DNA of 64,000 nucleotides from CALODP01 sp942492055 (GCA_942492055.1 CALODP010000025.1:1-64000); one strand, 5' to 3'; shown: positions 27,339-36,230, counted from the stretch's first letter. Program-made: numbers and translations. The notes: a model not told the origin generated them from the letters alone.

Positions 27339-27490
27339 GTAACGAGAGGAGAATACGAGTAACTGGTAAGAAGAGATTCTTATTTGTTCTCTCTCCGTTA
27401 TCGTGGGGGACTTTTTCTTACACCGGTTCTTTGAACAAATGGCTAACGGCATTATGTTAACTTATCGGCAACCCCGCCGCTTAAGTCCCC
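27339..27490 (+). promoter_or_regulatory. Structured 5' leader upstream of the second TonB-dependent receptor
   Basis: Two strong paired regions follow each other. The first joins 27339-27353 (GTAACGAGAGGAGAA) with 27387-27401 (TTCTCTCTCCGTTAT), nearly perfect. The second joins GGGGACTT (27406-27413) with AAGTCCCC (27483-27490) and encloses two small hairpins, TAAC/GTTA (27444-27459) and CGGC/GCCG (27466-27479). The receptor begins 116 bp later. This has the look of a riboswitch or of a small mobile repeat, but it matches no class I can recognise (cobalamin, TPP, SAM and FMN cores were looked for and are absent). Confidence 0.5.
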
Positions 27491-27605
27491 GTGAGCTAAT
27501 CATTTTCAATCCCATTAAAATCCTAAATTTTCGAAAAACTTTAATGAAAAATCCGACTCCGCGGTTCGGCTATACCCAATTTATGCAATCTATTTTGAGG
27601 AAACT

Positions 27606-29435
27606 ATGAGAAAGGGCTTATTGAATAAGTATATCTACATATTGTTTGCTTTGGCTTTTGCCAATGGAATATTCGCTCAAGACGTAAAGGAATATGAATT
27701 GACCGATATTGTTGTTTCGGCCGGAAGAACTCCTATTGCTTTCCCTGATTTGGCTAGAGACGTAGAAGTTTTTACTCTCGAAGAAATAAAAGAGACTCCC
27801 GTAAACTCCGTTCACGATCTGTTGCAATATGTGGCGGGAATTGATTTGAAACAAAGAGGTGTTGACGGAGTTCAGGCAGATATAAGTATCAGAGGAGGGA
27901 ACTTCGAGCAGACCTTAATTCTTATTGACGGAATAAAAGTGATAGATCCCCAGACCGGACATCATAACTTGAACCTTCCTCTTACTCTCGATAATATCGA
28001 AAGAGTAGAAGTGCTGAAGGGACAAGGGACAAAAACTCACGGTCCTAATGCATTTGCCGGGGCCGTAAATATAATTACCAAGAAAAATACCGGAAAAGAG
28101 CTTAGTATTCATCAAGCTGCCGGCCAAAATGGTTTTTATAATGGTTCCATTTACGCGGCTTATAACATAGGGAAATGGAATAATAGAATTTCTTATTCGC
28201 AATCCAGCTCCGATGGGTACAGACCAAATACCGGATATGACGCTACTAGCTTTACCTACGGTTCGTCGATGAATTTTTCTTCCGGTGCGATGAATTTACT
28301 CTTCGGTTTTAACGAAAAAGATTTCGGGGCAAATAGTTTTTATAGCTTAAGGTATCCAACACAGGCAGAGCACACTATTACTAAGTTCCTTAATCTTTCG
28401 GGAGAGTTCTCAACCGGTATTTTTACCTTCTCTCCTAAGGCTTATTGGAGAAGAAATGACGATGAGTTCGTATTGAAGAAGGAAGATCCTTCCTTTTACA
28501 AGAACCTGCATGAAACAAATGTGTTCGGTAGTGAACTTCAGATCTCAATAGAGTCATCTTTAGGTGTTACCTCTTTCGGAGGTGAGTATAGCAAGGATTA
28601 TATTGAGAGTACAAACCTGGGGAAACATAATAGAGAGCGAAAAGGGTTTTTCCTTGAGCACAGCGTCAAGTTATTCGAACGCTTGGCAATCAACTTTGGG
28701 GGATTTGCTTATAATTACTCTTCGGTCGGTTGGAAATTCTGGCCCGGAATCGATTTGGGAATGAATATAACCGAGAAAATAAAACTATATGGCTCCTTCG
28801 GAAAGGCTTTCAGGATTCCAACATATACCGAACTCTATTATACCGATCCGGTAACCAAAGGAAATGGCAATCTGAAACATGAAGAAACTACAAATTACGA
28901 AGCCGGAATCAAGTTTAATAATGACTTCGTTCAAACTCATGTTAGTTATTTCCGAAAAGATGGGAAAAATATAATTGACTGGGTAAGAGAAAATAGCGCG
29001 GCTCAATGGCAAGCCGAAAATATAGGAGAATTGAATACAAACGGTTTTGAGTTTGGATTTGCGCTCAACCCAAAAAGACTGAATAAAAACTTTCCAATAA
29101 AAAGTATCGCTGTAGATTATACCTACCTCGACGGAGATAGAAAAACCGGTGATCTTGATTCCAAGTACATTCTGGATTTTCTTAAGAATCAGGTTGTAGG
29201 AAAGATTGGTAATGAACTCTTCTTGGATATTGAACAGAGTTGGGTCTTGAGATACGAAGACAGAATAAATATGACAGACAAGTTTTTGGTCGATATGAAG
29301 CTTAATAAAGAAATTTTTGGAGCTGATTTCTACGTAAAGGGAACAAATATCTTTAATACACCGTACGAAGATCTTCCTGGTGTCCCATTGCCTGGCAGAT
29401 GGATTATTGCCGGCGTAAACTATACATTAAAATGA
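27606..29435 (+). CDS. TonB-dependent receptor, BtuB/FepA-like
   Basis: 609-residue outer-membrane receptor. Signal peptide ends near IFA-QD (residue 24-26). A TonB-box-like stretch ELTDIVVSA follows at about 30-38. The plug domain (about 45-155) has VHDLLQYVAGIDLKQRG, ISIRGGNFEQTLILIDG and VEVLKGQGTKTHGPNAFAGAVNIITKK-type motifs (plug end near residue 160). The rest is a beta-barrel ending with GRWIIAGVNYTLK. The short length and absence of a carboxypeptidase-like domain separate it from the first receptor. The ligand (siderophore, cobalamin or other) is not determined. A terminator follows. Confidence 0.9.
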   Translation: MRKGLLNKYIYILFALAFANGIFAQDVKEYELTDIVVSAGRTPIAFPDLARDVEVFTLEEIKETPVNSVHDLLQYVAGIDLKQRGVDGVQADISIRGGNFEQTLILIDGIKVIDPQTGHHNLNLPLTLDNIERVEVLKGQGTKTHGPNAFAGAVNIITKKNTGKELSIHQAAGQNGFYNGSIYAAYNIGKWNNRISYSQSSSDGYRPNTGYDATSFTYGSSMNFSSGAMNLLFGFNEKDFGANSFYSLRYPTQAEHTITKFLNLSGEFSTGIFTFSPKAYWRRNDDEFVLKKEDPSFYKNLHETNVFGSELQISIESSLGVTSFGGEYSKDYIESTNLGKHNRERKGFFLEHSVKLFERLAINFGGFAYNYSSVGWKFWPGIDLGMNITEKIKLYGSFGKAFRIPTYTELYYTDPVTKGNGNLKHEETTNYEAGIKFNNDFVQTHVSYFRKDGKNIIDWVRENSAAQWQAENIGELNTNGFEFGFALNPKRLNKNFPIKSIAVDYTYLDGDRKTGDLDSKYILDFLKNQVVGKIGNELFLDIEQSWVLRYEDRINMTDKFLVDMKLNKEIFGADFYVKGTNIFNTPYEDLPGVPLPGRWIIAGVNYTLK

Positions 29436-29473
29436 TTCTTTGATTCGTTAAATATAGTCTCTAAATTGATCCG

Positions 29474-29516
29474 AAAAGGAATGTTTCCTCATATAGGGGA
29501 CGTTCCTTTTCTATTT
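29474..29516 (+). terminator. Terminator after the second receptor
   Basis: AAAAGGAATGTTTCCTC pairs imperfectly with GGGGACGTTCCTTTT, loop ATATA, followed by CTATTTAT. The run of T at the 3' side is part of the stem end. Confidence 0.7.
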
Positions 29517-29941
29517 ATCCTACCTTTTGCTTGTCCGAATAACATTTTCCCGCAAAATATGTTTATGCAATGAGCTCAATAGCAGATGCTTTAAGCTCCG
29601 AGGAGTACTTGGATAGTTAATTTCTTTATTTAATAAGTATATTACTCTGCGAACCATGCTTATATCTCACTTCACGTACCAAGGAACTGCATGTTTCAAG
29701 AAAAAAGGTGCACAGTTGAAGTAAAAAGCATTGAAAGGGCATATATTTTCATGAATTGCATAGCTAATATCTGAAGCAACCATTCAAAAAGGGTGAAAAG
29801 GGAGGCTTTTATCGAGGAACATGGAGTAATTCTCAAAACAGCTTGAGATTATTGAGGAACTTCTTTAGCTCCGTGCTTTGAATAGAAAGATGATATCTCA
29901 ATAAGGTAGTAAAAATGGATATTCTTTGGTATATAATGGAG
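29517..29941. other. Gene-free interval of about 425 bp
   Basis: No coding frame with a ribosome site, no RNA gene and no repeat is visible between the receptor terminator and the tonB terminator. The two flanking genes converge here. Confidence 0.5.
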
Positions 29942-29970
29942 AAAAGGCCGCCTTTTAAGGCAGCCTTTTT
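29942..29970 (-). terminator. Terminator after tonB
   Basis: AAGGCCGCCTT and AAGGCAGCCTT pair over 10 bp with one mismatch and a 2-nt loop. On the minus strand it is followed by TTTTCTCC, immediately past the tonB stop at 29973. Confidence 0.8.
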
Positions 29971-29972
29971 CG

Positions 29973-30635
29973 TTAGCGTAATTGAAAACTTATCGGAATA
30001 GTTAACTTTACTGGAACCGGTTTTCCTCGTTGAGCCGCAGGAACAAACTTTGTTTTCATAACAGCGGCCAAAGCTTCTTCATTACATCCACCGCCTATTC
30101 CTTTTACAACAACAGCATTGTAAACATTTCCTTCTTTGTCTACAAAAGCCTCAATATATACTTTCCCTTGTATCCCGGCTCGTTTTGCTAATTCGGGATA
30201 TTTTATCAATTTCATAATTGCTGCGATTCCACCGATAATTTCAGGCTTTTTCTGAACAGCATAGAACGGTATTGCTTCTATTTCTTCTTCCTCTTCTTGT
30301 GCTATAGGATCTGGAGGGGGAAGTTGAGTTTGATTATCTTCCAGTTCAGTGCTCTCAAACTCAATATCTTCATCATCCATTTCATCGCTAGGTGCCTCAA
30401 TAGGAATAGGTGGCCGTGGAGGCGGAGGAAGAGGTTTATCCTGTCGAGTTATTTCGACTTCATCAATTGCTCTGATCACATCTTGTGGTTTTTCTCGTTC
30501 TATAGAAGAACCAGTGAGGCCTGGAAAAAACTCAAAGGCCGAAACAAGAAGGCCGATTGACAAAATCATCGAGATTTCAAGTGTTCTTTTGTACTTTAAC
30601 TTAAGATCATATTTGGGATTCTTCTTTAGTGCCAT
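29973..30635 (-). CDS. tonB: Energy transducer TonB
   Basis: 220 residues. Couples the inner-membrane proton gradient to outer-membrane receptors such as the two in this window. One N-terminal transmembrane helix (about 17-40, ISMILSIGLLVSAFEFFPG), then a Pro- and Glu-rich periplasmic linker (PPPPRPPIPIEAP, QLPPPDPIAQEEEEE) and the C-terminal TonB domain (about 135-220: YPELAKRAGIQGKVYIEAFV ... KFVPAAQRGKPV ... IPISFQLR). A strong AGGAGG site precedes the ATG by 7 nt. No exbB/exbD gene lies nearby, so those partners are elsewhere. Lies 118 bp after the lipoprotein gene. Confidence 0.92.
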   Translation of the reverse strand: MALKKNPKYDLKLKYKRTLEISMILSIGLLVSAFEFFPGLTGSSIEREKPQDVIRAIDEVEITRQDKPLPPPPRPPIPIEAPSDEMDDEDIEFESTELEDNQTQLPPPDPIAQEEEEEIEAIPFYAVQKKPEIIGGIAAIMKLIKYPELAKRAGIQGKVYIEAFVDKEGNVYNAVVVKGIGGGCNEEALAAVMKTKFVPAAQRGKPVPVKLTIPISFQLR

Positions 30636-30753
30636 AATAACCTCCTGTTAGATAAATAATATACTGTTCTAAGCCGGCTTTAATTTCGGGTAGAGCTCGC
30701 GCTAGGCGTCTAGCGCTTTCTATTAAAATCAGAACGAAACTAACTTTTACCTA

Positions 30754-31527
30754 TTACTGTAGTCGGAATTGAATCGGAATGATTACAGTAGTATAAAGAG
30801 TATCTCCGTTTTCCACAGAGGGAATAAATTTAGTATTAAGAACCGCTTGTTTTGCTGCCAAATCGCATTCGGAATCAAAACCTTTTTCAACGATAGCTCT
30901 TTCTACTTCCCCTTTCTTGTTGATAAACGCTCTTACGAAAACTCTTCCTTGTAATCCTTGATCCTTCGCACGGTCGGGATATTCGATTCTTCTTTGAAGT
31001 TCGATAATACCACCGAAAGGTTCCGGGGGAGTACTCGATTTGAAATAAAATGAGTCTTTATCTATAAAATCTTTTTCTCCCAGATATGTAGGGATAAAAG
31101 AGTAATGTCCGGTTTTCTTCATTCGATAAAAAACAGCCCAATTAAAAGAATATTTTCTTTTTAACAGCTCATCACTGAAGTTTTCCATTTCCCAAGAGGA
31201 TATTTCTTTTCTCAAAGATCTGTCCAATTCTTCATTATCGGAATGAAGTGCCTTTAGATAATCGACCTTGCCTTCTTCATTAACATATATTCTATAAACA
31301 AAATCCATTGCTTTATTCTTTCCGGCGAAAGAGGCTTCAATATCTCTCAAAGAATTCAATATTTGTTTCATTGATTTGTTCTCAACGGGGAACTCTTTGA
31401 ATTGTTCTATCATAATGAAAGGATATTCTATTTCAACGTCGACTGTTGCCATATCCTTGTTCTCCTTTTCAGAAGAGCAGCTAGCCATTAAAGCTAAAAC
31501 AAATATGAATAATATTTTCTTTTTCAT
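30754..31527 (-). CDS. TonB C-terminal-domain lipoprotein
   Basis: 257 residues. The N-terminus is a lipoprotein signal (MKKKILFIFVLALMASC, lipobox LMAS-C at about residue 17), so it should be tethered to a membrane rather than span it. The C-terminal 90 residues (about 165-257: YPDRAKDQGLQGRVFVRAFINKKG ... KFIPSVENGDT ... IPIQFRLQ) are a TonB domain close to that of the neighbouring tonB. Having a lipid anchor in place of a transmembrane helix argues against a role in energy transfer. ATG at 31527, with GAGG about 7 nt upstream, is chosen over an in-frame TTG at 31539. It overlaps or touches the anti-sigma-like gene. Confidence 0.82.
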   Translation of the reverse strand: MKKKILFIFVLALMASCSSEKENKDMATVDVEIEYPFIMIEQFKEFPVENKSMKQILNSLRDIEASFAGKNKAMDFVYRIYVNEEGKVDYLKALHSDNEELDRSLRKEISSWEMENFSDELLKRKYSFNWAVFYRMKKTGHYSFIPTYLGEKDFIDKDSFYFKSSTPPEPFGGIIELQRRIEYPDRAKDQGLQGRVFVRAFINKKGEVERAIVEKGFDSECDLAAKQAVLNTKFIPSVENGDTLYTTVIIPIQFRLQ

Positions 31528-31535
31528 GATTGACC

Positions 31536-32003
31536 TCAAATTCGAGATTCTATAACTACTTCTTTGTCTATAGTGGCCTTAACTTCGGCGGCCGGGAGTG
31601 AGTTTTCCAATAATTGGATCCACTCTTTTTGTGTATTTATCTGTTGTACTTTAGTATTAAGTACTTCTTTGTATTCGGTTGTTTCTGTATAGAAGAAAAG
31701 AGAAACAATTAAAAGCAATGCCGCGAAAGAATAAGAGATAAAAGCGGGCATCCCGCGGCCGATAAAAAAACTTGTTTGTTTTTCATCCTCTTCGGTTAAT
31801 GAGAAAAGGATCCTCTCTTCCAAAGAATCGGGGAAGTTCTCGATAGTTTCTTTGGTTGCCGCGTTTATCATATTCGAGCTTTTGAAATACTCTCTGGCTT
31901 CTTCGTTAAGAGAAAGTTCCGTAAAAAGTAGAGCTTCTTTCCCTTTTTCCAATTCTCCGTCGAGGTATTCATTAATCAATCTTTTTAATTCTTCTGTTCT
32001 CAT
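31536..32003 (-). CDS. Putative anti-sigma factor (zf-less, one transmembrane helix)
   Basis: 155 residues with one transmembrane helix (about 85-105, AFISYSFAALLLIVSLFFY). The cytoplasmic N-terminal part (LKRLINEYLDGELEKGKEALLFTEL) has the EYLDGEL pattern common in proteins next to ECF sigma factors. No Cys-zinc motif (HxxxCxxC) is visible, so it is not a zinc anti-sigma (ZAS) protein. The gene lies 12 bp after the sigma factor gene, which is the main reason for this call. It could be a target of RseP, but no data in the window show that. Confidence 0.7.
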   Translation of the reverse strand: MRTEELKRLINEYLDGELEKGKEALLFTELSLNEEAREYFKSSNMINAATKETIENFPDSLEERILFSLTEEDEKQTSFFIGRGMPAFISYSFAALLLIVSLFFYTETTEYKEVLNTKVQQINTQKEWIQLLENSLPAAEVKATIDKEVVIESRI

Positions 32004-32015
32004 TTTGAGTCCTTC

Positions 32016-32552
32016 CTAAAAATTATCGGAAAGAAGTTTTTTTTCCAGTCTCTTAATTAGTTTCTGTCTTGTCTTGAAGAGTCTGCTCTTGACAAGATTT
32101 TCGTCTATTTCCATTATTGCCGAGATCTCTTTGTAGGTCATTTCGGCATATTCTTTCAATAAATAAACTTCTCTTTGCTCCTCCGGGAGGAGCTCCAATT
32201 CATTAAGAATAATGTCCTTTAGTTCCTTCCGTTCGAATTCCCTTTGGATATCAAGAGACGAGTCGAGTTCAATATCTTCGATGTCGTAAGCGTAATACTC
32301 GCTTGTTCTAACTTTCTTTCTTCTCAAGTAAGTATAAATCTCGTTTCGCGCTGTCTTAAAAAGCCAGAAAGTAACACTGCTTTTTACCCTAATATCATTC
32401 AAGTTTTCAAAGAGCTTCAAAAAAACGTTCTGTACTATATCTTCGCAAACCATTCTATCCGAAAGCATTCGTAAAACATAGTTAAAGAGCTTTACTTTGT
32501 TTCGATTGTAGAGCAGTGTAAATTCAACAATATGTTTGGAAGATTTTTTCAA
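32016..32552 (-). CDS. ECF-type RNA polymerase sigma factor
   Basis: 178 residues. Region 2 (about 10-85, with VCEDIVQNVFLKLFENL and SVTFWLFKTARNEIYTYLRR) and region 4 (about 115-170, with LPEEQREVYLLKEYAEMTYKEISAIMEIDENLVKSRLFKTRQKL) are complete, with the short linker of ECF sigmas and no region 1 or 3. It should direct a small regulon, probably including its own cluster. Only TTG (32552) and internal ATG codons are available as a start; TTG preceded by AAAGAGAA is used, giving MKKSSKHIVEF. First gene of sigma-anti-sigma-lipoprotein(-tonB) on the minus strand. Confidence 0.9.
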   Translation of the reverse strand: MKKSSKHIVEFTLLYNRNKVKLFNYVLRMLSDRMVCEDIVQNVFLKLFENLNDIRVKSSVTFWLFKTARNEIYTYLRRKKVRTSEYYAYDIEDIELDSSLDIQREFERKELKDIILNELELLPEEQREVYLLKEYAEMTYKEISAIMEIDENLVKSRLFKTRQKLIKRLEKKLLSDNF

Positions 32553-32692
32553 TTCTCTTTCTCTTTATTACTACAGATGCACAACTCCGAGAAATGTTGC
32601 CGCCGGTAGGATTTTTTTATTAAAAAAAAGAAATTATATCAAATAATACGGAATAATAGGGAAAAAGAAGAGATTGCTCAAGAAGCGGATAT

Positions 32693-32724
32693 AAAAAAGC
32701 CGGTCTTCCGAGAGAAAGTCCGGC
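32693..32724 (-). terminator. Terminator after the PorV-like gene
   Basis: GCCGGTCTT pairs with AAGTCCGGC (5 bp, a T-T mismatch, then 3 bp). On the minus strand it is followed by a run of T (complement of the AAAAAA at 32693-32698). Good form. Confidence 0.85.
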
Positions 32725-32751
32725 AGTAAATACAAAATAATATGGCAGAAT

Positions 32752-33795
32752 TTATTGACCGTCGCGTAGGAAACGTGGTTCTTCCAGTGTTAACATAACC
32801 GAAATACGATGGGAGGCCGGAAGAGTTTCCAATTCGGAACCGGTTTGGTTTGCATAAGTATAATCGATATTAAGTTTAGGAAGCTTAACTCCAGCTCCAA
32901 CAGTAAATTGCTTTACATCGTTATATCCTCCACGAACAGCAACAATGTTTTTGAATTCGTATTCCAAACCGAAATGATGATCGAAACTAACAGGACCAAT
33001 ATTGAAATTGGAAGCGAACTTTCTGTTTTCGAATCGCATATCAAGATCAATTGCCGGAGTAATAGTTCCTCCGAGGAAATCAATTTTATAGGCGGCGCCT
33101 ACTTTAACGGTCGGTGTCACCAACTCGTTACGTCCCTCGTCCCATGCAATAAGTGTGGTGGTAACGTCCATTATATTGGCGCCTAAAAATAATCTTTCAA
33201 AAGGCTGATAATAGGCTCCGATATCGAACCCAATACCTGTAGCGGTATATTCAGCCAATTCCCTGTAGATAATTTTAGCGTTAACACCCCAATAAAAATT
33301 ATCCGCATGTCTTTTCGCGAAAGTAAGATAGAAAACCCAGTCGGAATTACTGAATTCTTTTATTTTACTTTTGTCAAAAATACCGTTCGGATCGTTTATG
33401 TCAGTAAGAATTTGTCCTGTTTGTTTATCGACCCATGCTTCTCTGGTATCGGGGATTCCGTCAACACTTAATCGAATTGCGCTAATACCAAAACTCATAT
33501 CGTTTTTATATGGAATTGCAACTGCGGCATAATTGTAATTGACCAAATCGCCGAAGTGTTCCTCATGCATTAACGCTCCTTGCGGGTAATTTATTTTCGC
33601 AAGACCCGCAGGGTTCCAATAACCGGCAGTTACGTCGTTCACCAAAGCAACTTGAGCAGATCCCATTCCGAGGGCTCTTCCACCGACACCTATTGACATA
33701 AATTCACCGGCATATTTACCTACTACGGTTTGCGCAAATAATCCGCCGGAAATAAAAAACATGGTAACAAATGATATAAAAGACTTTCTAAGCAT
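32752..33795 (-). CDS. PorV/PorQ-family outer-membrane beta-barrel
   Basis: 347 residues. Signal peptide cleaved near LFA-QT (residue 21-23). The N-terminal motif GGRALGMGSAQVALVNDVTAGYWNPAGLA is the PorV/PorQ signature, followed by a barrel of about 14 strands. PorV in type IX secretion picks up cargo from the secretion channel and delivers it to the sorting machinery; PorV-like proteins of other relatives may do other jobs. A giant protein with a T9SS sorting domain is encoded about 9 kb away, which supports T9SS in this organism. A strong terminator follows. Confidence 0.85.
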   Translation of the reverse strand: MLRKSFISFVTMFFISGGLFAQTVVGKYAGEFMSIGVGGRALGMGSAQVALVNDVTAGYWNPAGLAKINYPQGALMHEEHFGDLVNYNYAAVAIPYKNDMSFGISAIRLSVDGIPDTREAWVDKQTGQILTDINDPNGIFDKSKIKEFSNSDWVFYLTFAKRHADNFYWGVNAKIIYRELAEYTATGIGFDIGAYYQPFERLFLGANIMDVTTTLIAWDEGRNELVTPTVKVGAAYKIDFLGGTITPAIDLDMRFENRKFASNFNIGPVSFDHHFGLEYEFKNIVAVRGGYNDVKQFTVGAGVKLPKLNIDYTYANQTGSELETLPASHRISVMLTLEEPRFLRDGQ

Positions 33796-33881
33796 GCGTA
33801 ATTACCGTTACTTAAGATTGATTTATTTGATCTTGAAAATTGGGAAAAGAGTCGTGAAAGTCAAGTGCAAATTTAGAGAAG

Positions 33882-33902
33882 CCCCGGCCAAAAGAGCCGG
33901 GG
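33882..33902 (-). terminator. Terminator-like hairpin after gpmI
   Basis: CCCCGGC (33882-33888) pairs with GCCGGGG (33896-33902), loop of 7. The minus-strand tail CTTCTCT is only moderately T-rich. It lies between gpmI and the PorV-like gene. Confidence 0.6.
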
Positions 33903-33909
33903 TAATAAT

Positions 33910-35535
33910 TTATTTTATTTCAATAAGGGAAGCGTCATAGTCTTCTACGTTCTTAAATCCGAGTAGATTAAGAATTGTTCCGGCAATATTGGTCAAACCT
34001 GGGTTTGTAACATCAGCCATTTTGTATTCGTTTTCGAATTTAGGATCGTAAATTACAAAAGGAACAGGGTTTAGGGTGTGAGCTGTTTTTACATCCTTTT
34101 TCCCTTTCTTTATAGTAAACATTTCGTCGGCGTTTCCGTGATCTGCAGTAACAACAAGAACACCGTCAAGTTCTTCGATAACTTCCATAAGTTTTCCGAG
34201 ACCTTGATCAACTGCTTCAACAGCTTCGATAGCAGCTTCCATTATTCCCGTATGACCAACCATATCACCATTAGCGTAATTAACTCTACCGAAACGATAT
34301 TTTCCTGATTTCAAAAGCTCAACAACTTTTTCAGTGATTTCATCGGCTTTCATTCTCGGAGCCTGATCGAAAGGAATTTTGTCCGAAGGAATTTCTACGT
34401 AAGTTTCCAAAGCTTCATTGATATATCCGGATTTATTACCGTTCCAGAAATATGTTACGTGCCCGAATTTTTGTGTTTCGGAGATAGCAAAAGAAGTAAC
34501 ACCGGCAGCGCAAATATATTCGCTTACAGGTCTTTCGATTGCCGGAGGTTGAACGAGATAATTAGAAGGAATGTGCTGGTCGCCGTCATATTCCATCATA
34601 CCTGCGTAATATACTTCGGGAATTCTAACTCTATCGAATTTATCCAAATCTTTTTCCTGGAAGGCTCTTGAGATTTCAATAGCTCTATCGCCACGGAAGT
34701 TGAAGAATACTACGGAATCTCCGTCTTCAATAGTGCCGACCGGTTTTTCGTTTTCATCTACAACAACGAAAGATTCCATATACTGATCAGTCATTTTAGG
34801 ATCTTCGTCATACATAGTTTGAACCGCTTCTGCAGCAGATTTGAATTTTCTTGTATCACCGAGAACATGAGCTTTCCATCCTCTTTCAACGATAGTCCAA
34901 TCAGCTTCGTAACGATCCATTGTCGTGATCATTCTACCACCACCGGAAGCTATTTTATAATCAACTCCATCAGCGTTAAGTTTAGCAAGTTTTTCTTCCA
35001 TAGGATTGATATAATCGAGGGCTGTTTTTTCACCGACGTCTCTACCGTCGAGAAGAATATGTAGTCTAAGTTTCTTAACGCCTTCTTTAACACACTGATC
35101 AATCATAGCGTTAATGTGATTGATGTGAGAATGAACATTCCCGTCGGAGAATAATCCAAGTAAATGAACAGTTCCGTTTTCTTTTCCGGCAGCAGTAACA
35201 TTTGCCCATTGTTCCGTTTCGAAAATAGCGCCGGAAGCAATTGATTCGTTAACTAACTTAGCGCCTTGAGAGAATACTCTTCCTCCCCCAATAGCGTTGT
35301 GTCCAACTTCACTGTTTCCCATATCGTCTTCAGATGGTAATCCGACAGCCGGACCGTGAGCTTTTAATTTATTTTGTAAAGGTAATTGAAGCAATTTATC
35401 AAGGTTAGGAGTTTTAGCCAAATAAACTGCGTCACTTTCGTCTCGCTTACCGAATCCAACTCCATCCATTACCACGAACAGAACCGGCCCTTTTCTTCCG
35501 CTGAAGTTATCCAGCTTCTCTAATTTCAAGTCCAT
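33910..35535 (-). CDS. gpmI: 2,3-bisphosphoglycerate-independent phosphoglycerate mutase
   Basis: Interconverts 3- and 2-phosphoglycerate in glycolysis using two Mn ions and a serine nucleophile. 541 residues from the ATG at 35535 (MDLKLEKLDNF). VVMDGVGFG holds the first metal Asp, DDMGNSEVGHNAIGGGR holds the catalytic Ser, and DHGNADEM near the C-terminus holds further metal ligands. The frame is open 20 codons upstream, but GAGGTAAG at -6 and a promoter ending at 35581 support the later start. This is the only phosphoglycerate mutase in the window. Confidence 0.95.
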   Translation of the reverse strand: MDLKLEKLDNFSGRKGPVLFVVMDGVGFGKRDESDAVYLAKTPNLDKLLQLPLQNKLKAHGPAVGLPSEDDMGNSEVGHNAIGGGRVFSQGAKLVNESIASGAIFETEQWANVTAAGKENGTVHLLGLFSDGNVHSHINHINAMIDQCVKEGVKKLRLHILLDGRDVGEKTALDYINPMEEKLAKLNADGVDYKIASGGGRMITTMDRYEADWTIVERGWKAHVLGDTRKFKSAAEAVQTMYDEDPKMTDQYMESFVVVDENEKPVGTIEDGDSVVFFNFRGDRAIEISRAFQEKDLDKFDRVRIPEVYYAGMMEYDGDQHIPSNYLVQPPAIERPVSEYICAAGVTSFAISETQKFGHVTYFWNGNKSGYINEALETYVEIPSDKIPFDQAPRMKADEITEKVVELLKSGKYRFGRVNYANGDMVGHTGIMEAAIEAVEAVDQGLGKLMEVIEELDGVLVVTADHGNADEMFTIKKGKKDVKTAHTLNPVPFVIYDPKFENEYKMADVTNPGLTNIAGTILNLLGFKNVEDYDASLIEIK

Positions 35536-35580
35536 TCTTACCTCTGTCTTATTTTTCGGTTTATTCAAAAATATTAACCG

Positions 35581-35612
35581 CAAATATACCACCAAGTAAA
35601 TCGTTTATCAAT
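35581..35612 (-). promoter_or_regulatory. Promoter of gpmI
   Basis: Minus strand: ATTG (complement of 35609-35612), a 20-bp spacer, then TATATTTG (complement of 35581-35588). Good fit to the Bacteroidota consensus. Confidence 0.6.
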
Positions 35613-35655
35613 TTGCGGGGATTAAATCTAAGTTAACAGTAATATGTCGAACAGT

Positions 35656-35686
35656 TTTCATTCGAATAAAATTTCAATTATCTTTG
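35656..35686 (+). promoter_or_regulatory. Promoter of the TPM-domain gene
   Basis: TTTC at 35656-35659, a 19-bp spacer and TATCTTTG at 35679-35686. It lies inside the extended open frame (35644), and so argues for the later start at 35707. Confidence 0.55.
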
Positions 35687-35706
35687 CCAATAAAAACGGA
35701 GAGAAA

Positions 35707-36162
35707 ATGAATAACGAGCTTCTTTATCATTTTTTTAGTGATGACGATTTCTTGAGGATTTCTTCTAAGATCAGTGATATGGAAAAAATTACCGCGGGGG
35801 AAATAAGAGTAGCATTGAAGGAGAAAAAGCCTTTGATGAAGAAAAAGTTATCGGTAGGAGAATTGGCGGCCGAAGAGTTTTATCAGCTAGGAATGCATGA
35901 AACAAGGGATAAGACGGGAATCTTGATATATCTTTTGCTACATGAGAGAGAATTTCACATTTTGGCTGACGAAGGAATTAATGAAAAAGTGGATCAGAGT
36001 GTTTGGGATGAAATTCGGGATGAGATTATGACTGAATTTAAGAAAGGTCGTTTTTGTGCCGGTGTTGTTCAAGGAATTGAAAGAGTAGGAAATATACTCG
36101 GTGAGCATTTCCCAATAAAACCTGATGATGAAAATGAGCTTTCCAATAAGGTAGTTCTTTAA
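35707..36162 (+). CDS. TPM-domain protein
   Basis: 151 residues. The core resembles the TPM domain (PF04536): MEKITAGEIRVALKEK ... KTGILIYLLLHEREFHILADEGINEKVDQSVWDEI ... GRFCAGVVQGIERVGNIL. TPM proteins have been linked to phosphatase activity and photosystem repair in other groups, but most bacterial members are uncharacterised; the role here is unknown. No signal peptide is visible. Usual relatives are membrane-anchored LemA partners, and none is seen here. The ATG at 35707 (MNNELLYHFF) with CGGAG upstream is preferred to an ATG at 35644. Confidence 0.78.
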   Translation: MNNELLYHFFSDDDFLRISSKISDMEKITAGEIRVALKEKKPLMKKKLSVGELAAEEFYQLGMHETRDKTGILIYLLLHEREFHILADEGINEKVDQSVWDEIRDEIMTEFKKGRFCAGVVQGIERVGNILGEHFPIKPDDENELSNKVVL

Positions 36163-36230
36163 TAAGGGTAAAAATTATTCTCCCGTTATTTAATAGGAAC
36201 AGATGTCTTATTAACTATGTTTCAAAGTTC

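Noticed and set aside
27339..27490. Cobalamin, TPP, FMN or SAM riboswitch
   Set aside because: The conserved cores of these classes were looked for in the leader and not found; only generic pairing is present.
27406..27490. tRNA gene
   Set aside because: It has a 7-8 bp end stem, but no D-arm, no anticodon arm and no GGTTC-type T loop.
27403..27609. 68-residue frame in the leader of the second receptor
   Set aside because: It overlaps the paired leader, has no ribosome site and runs to the true start, so it is not supported.
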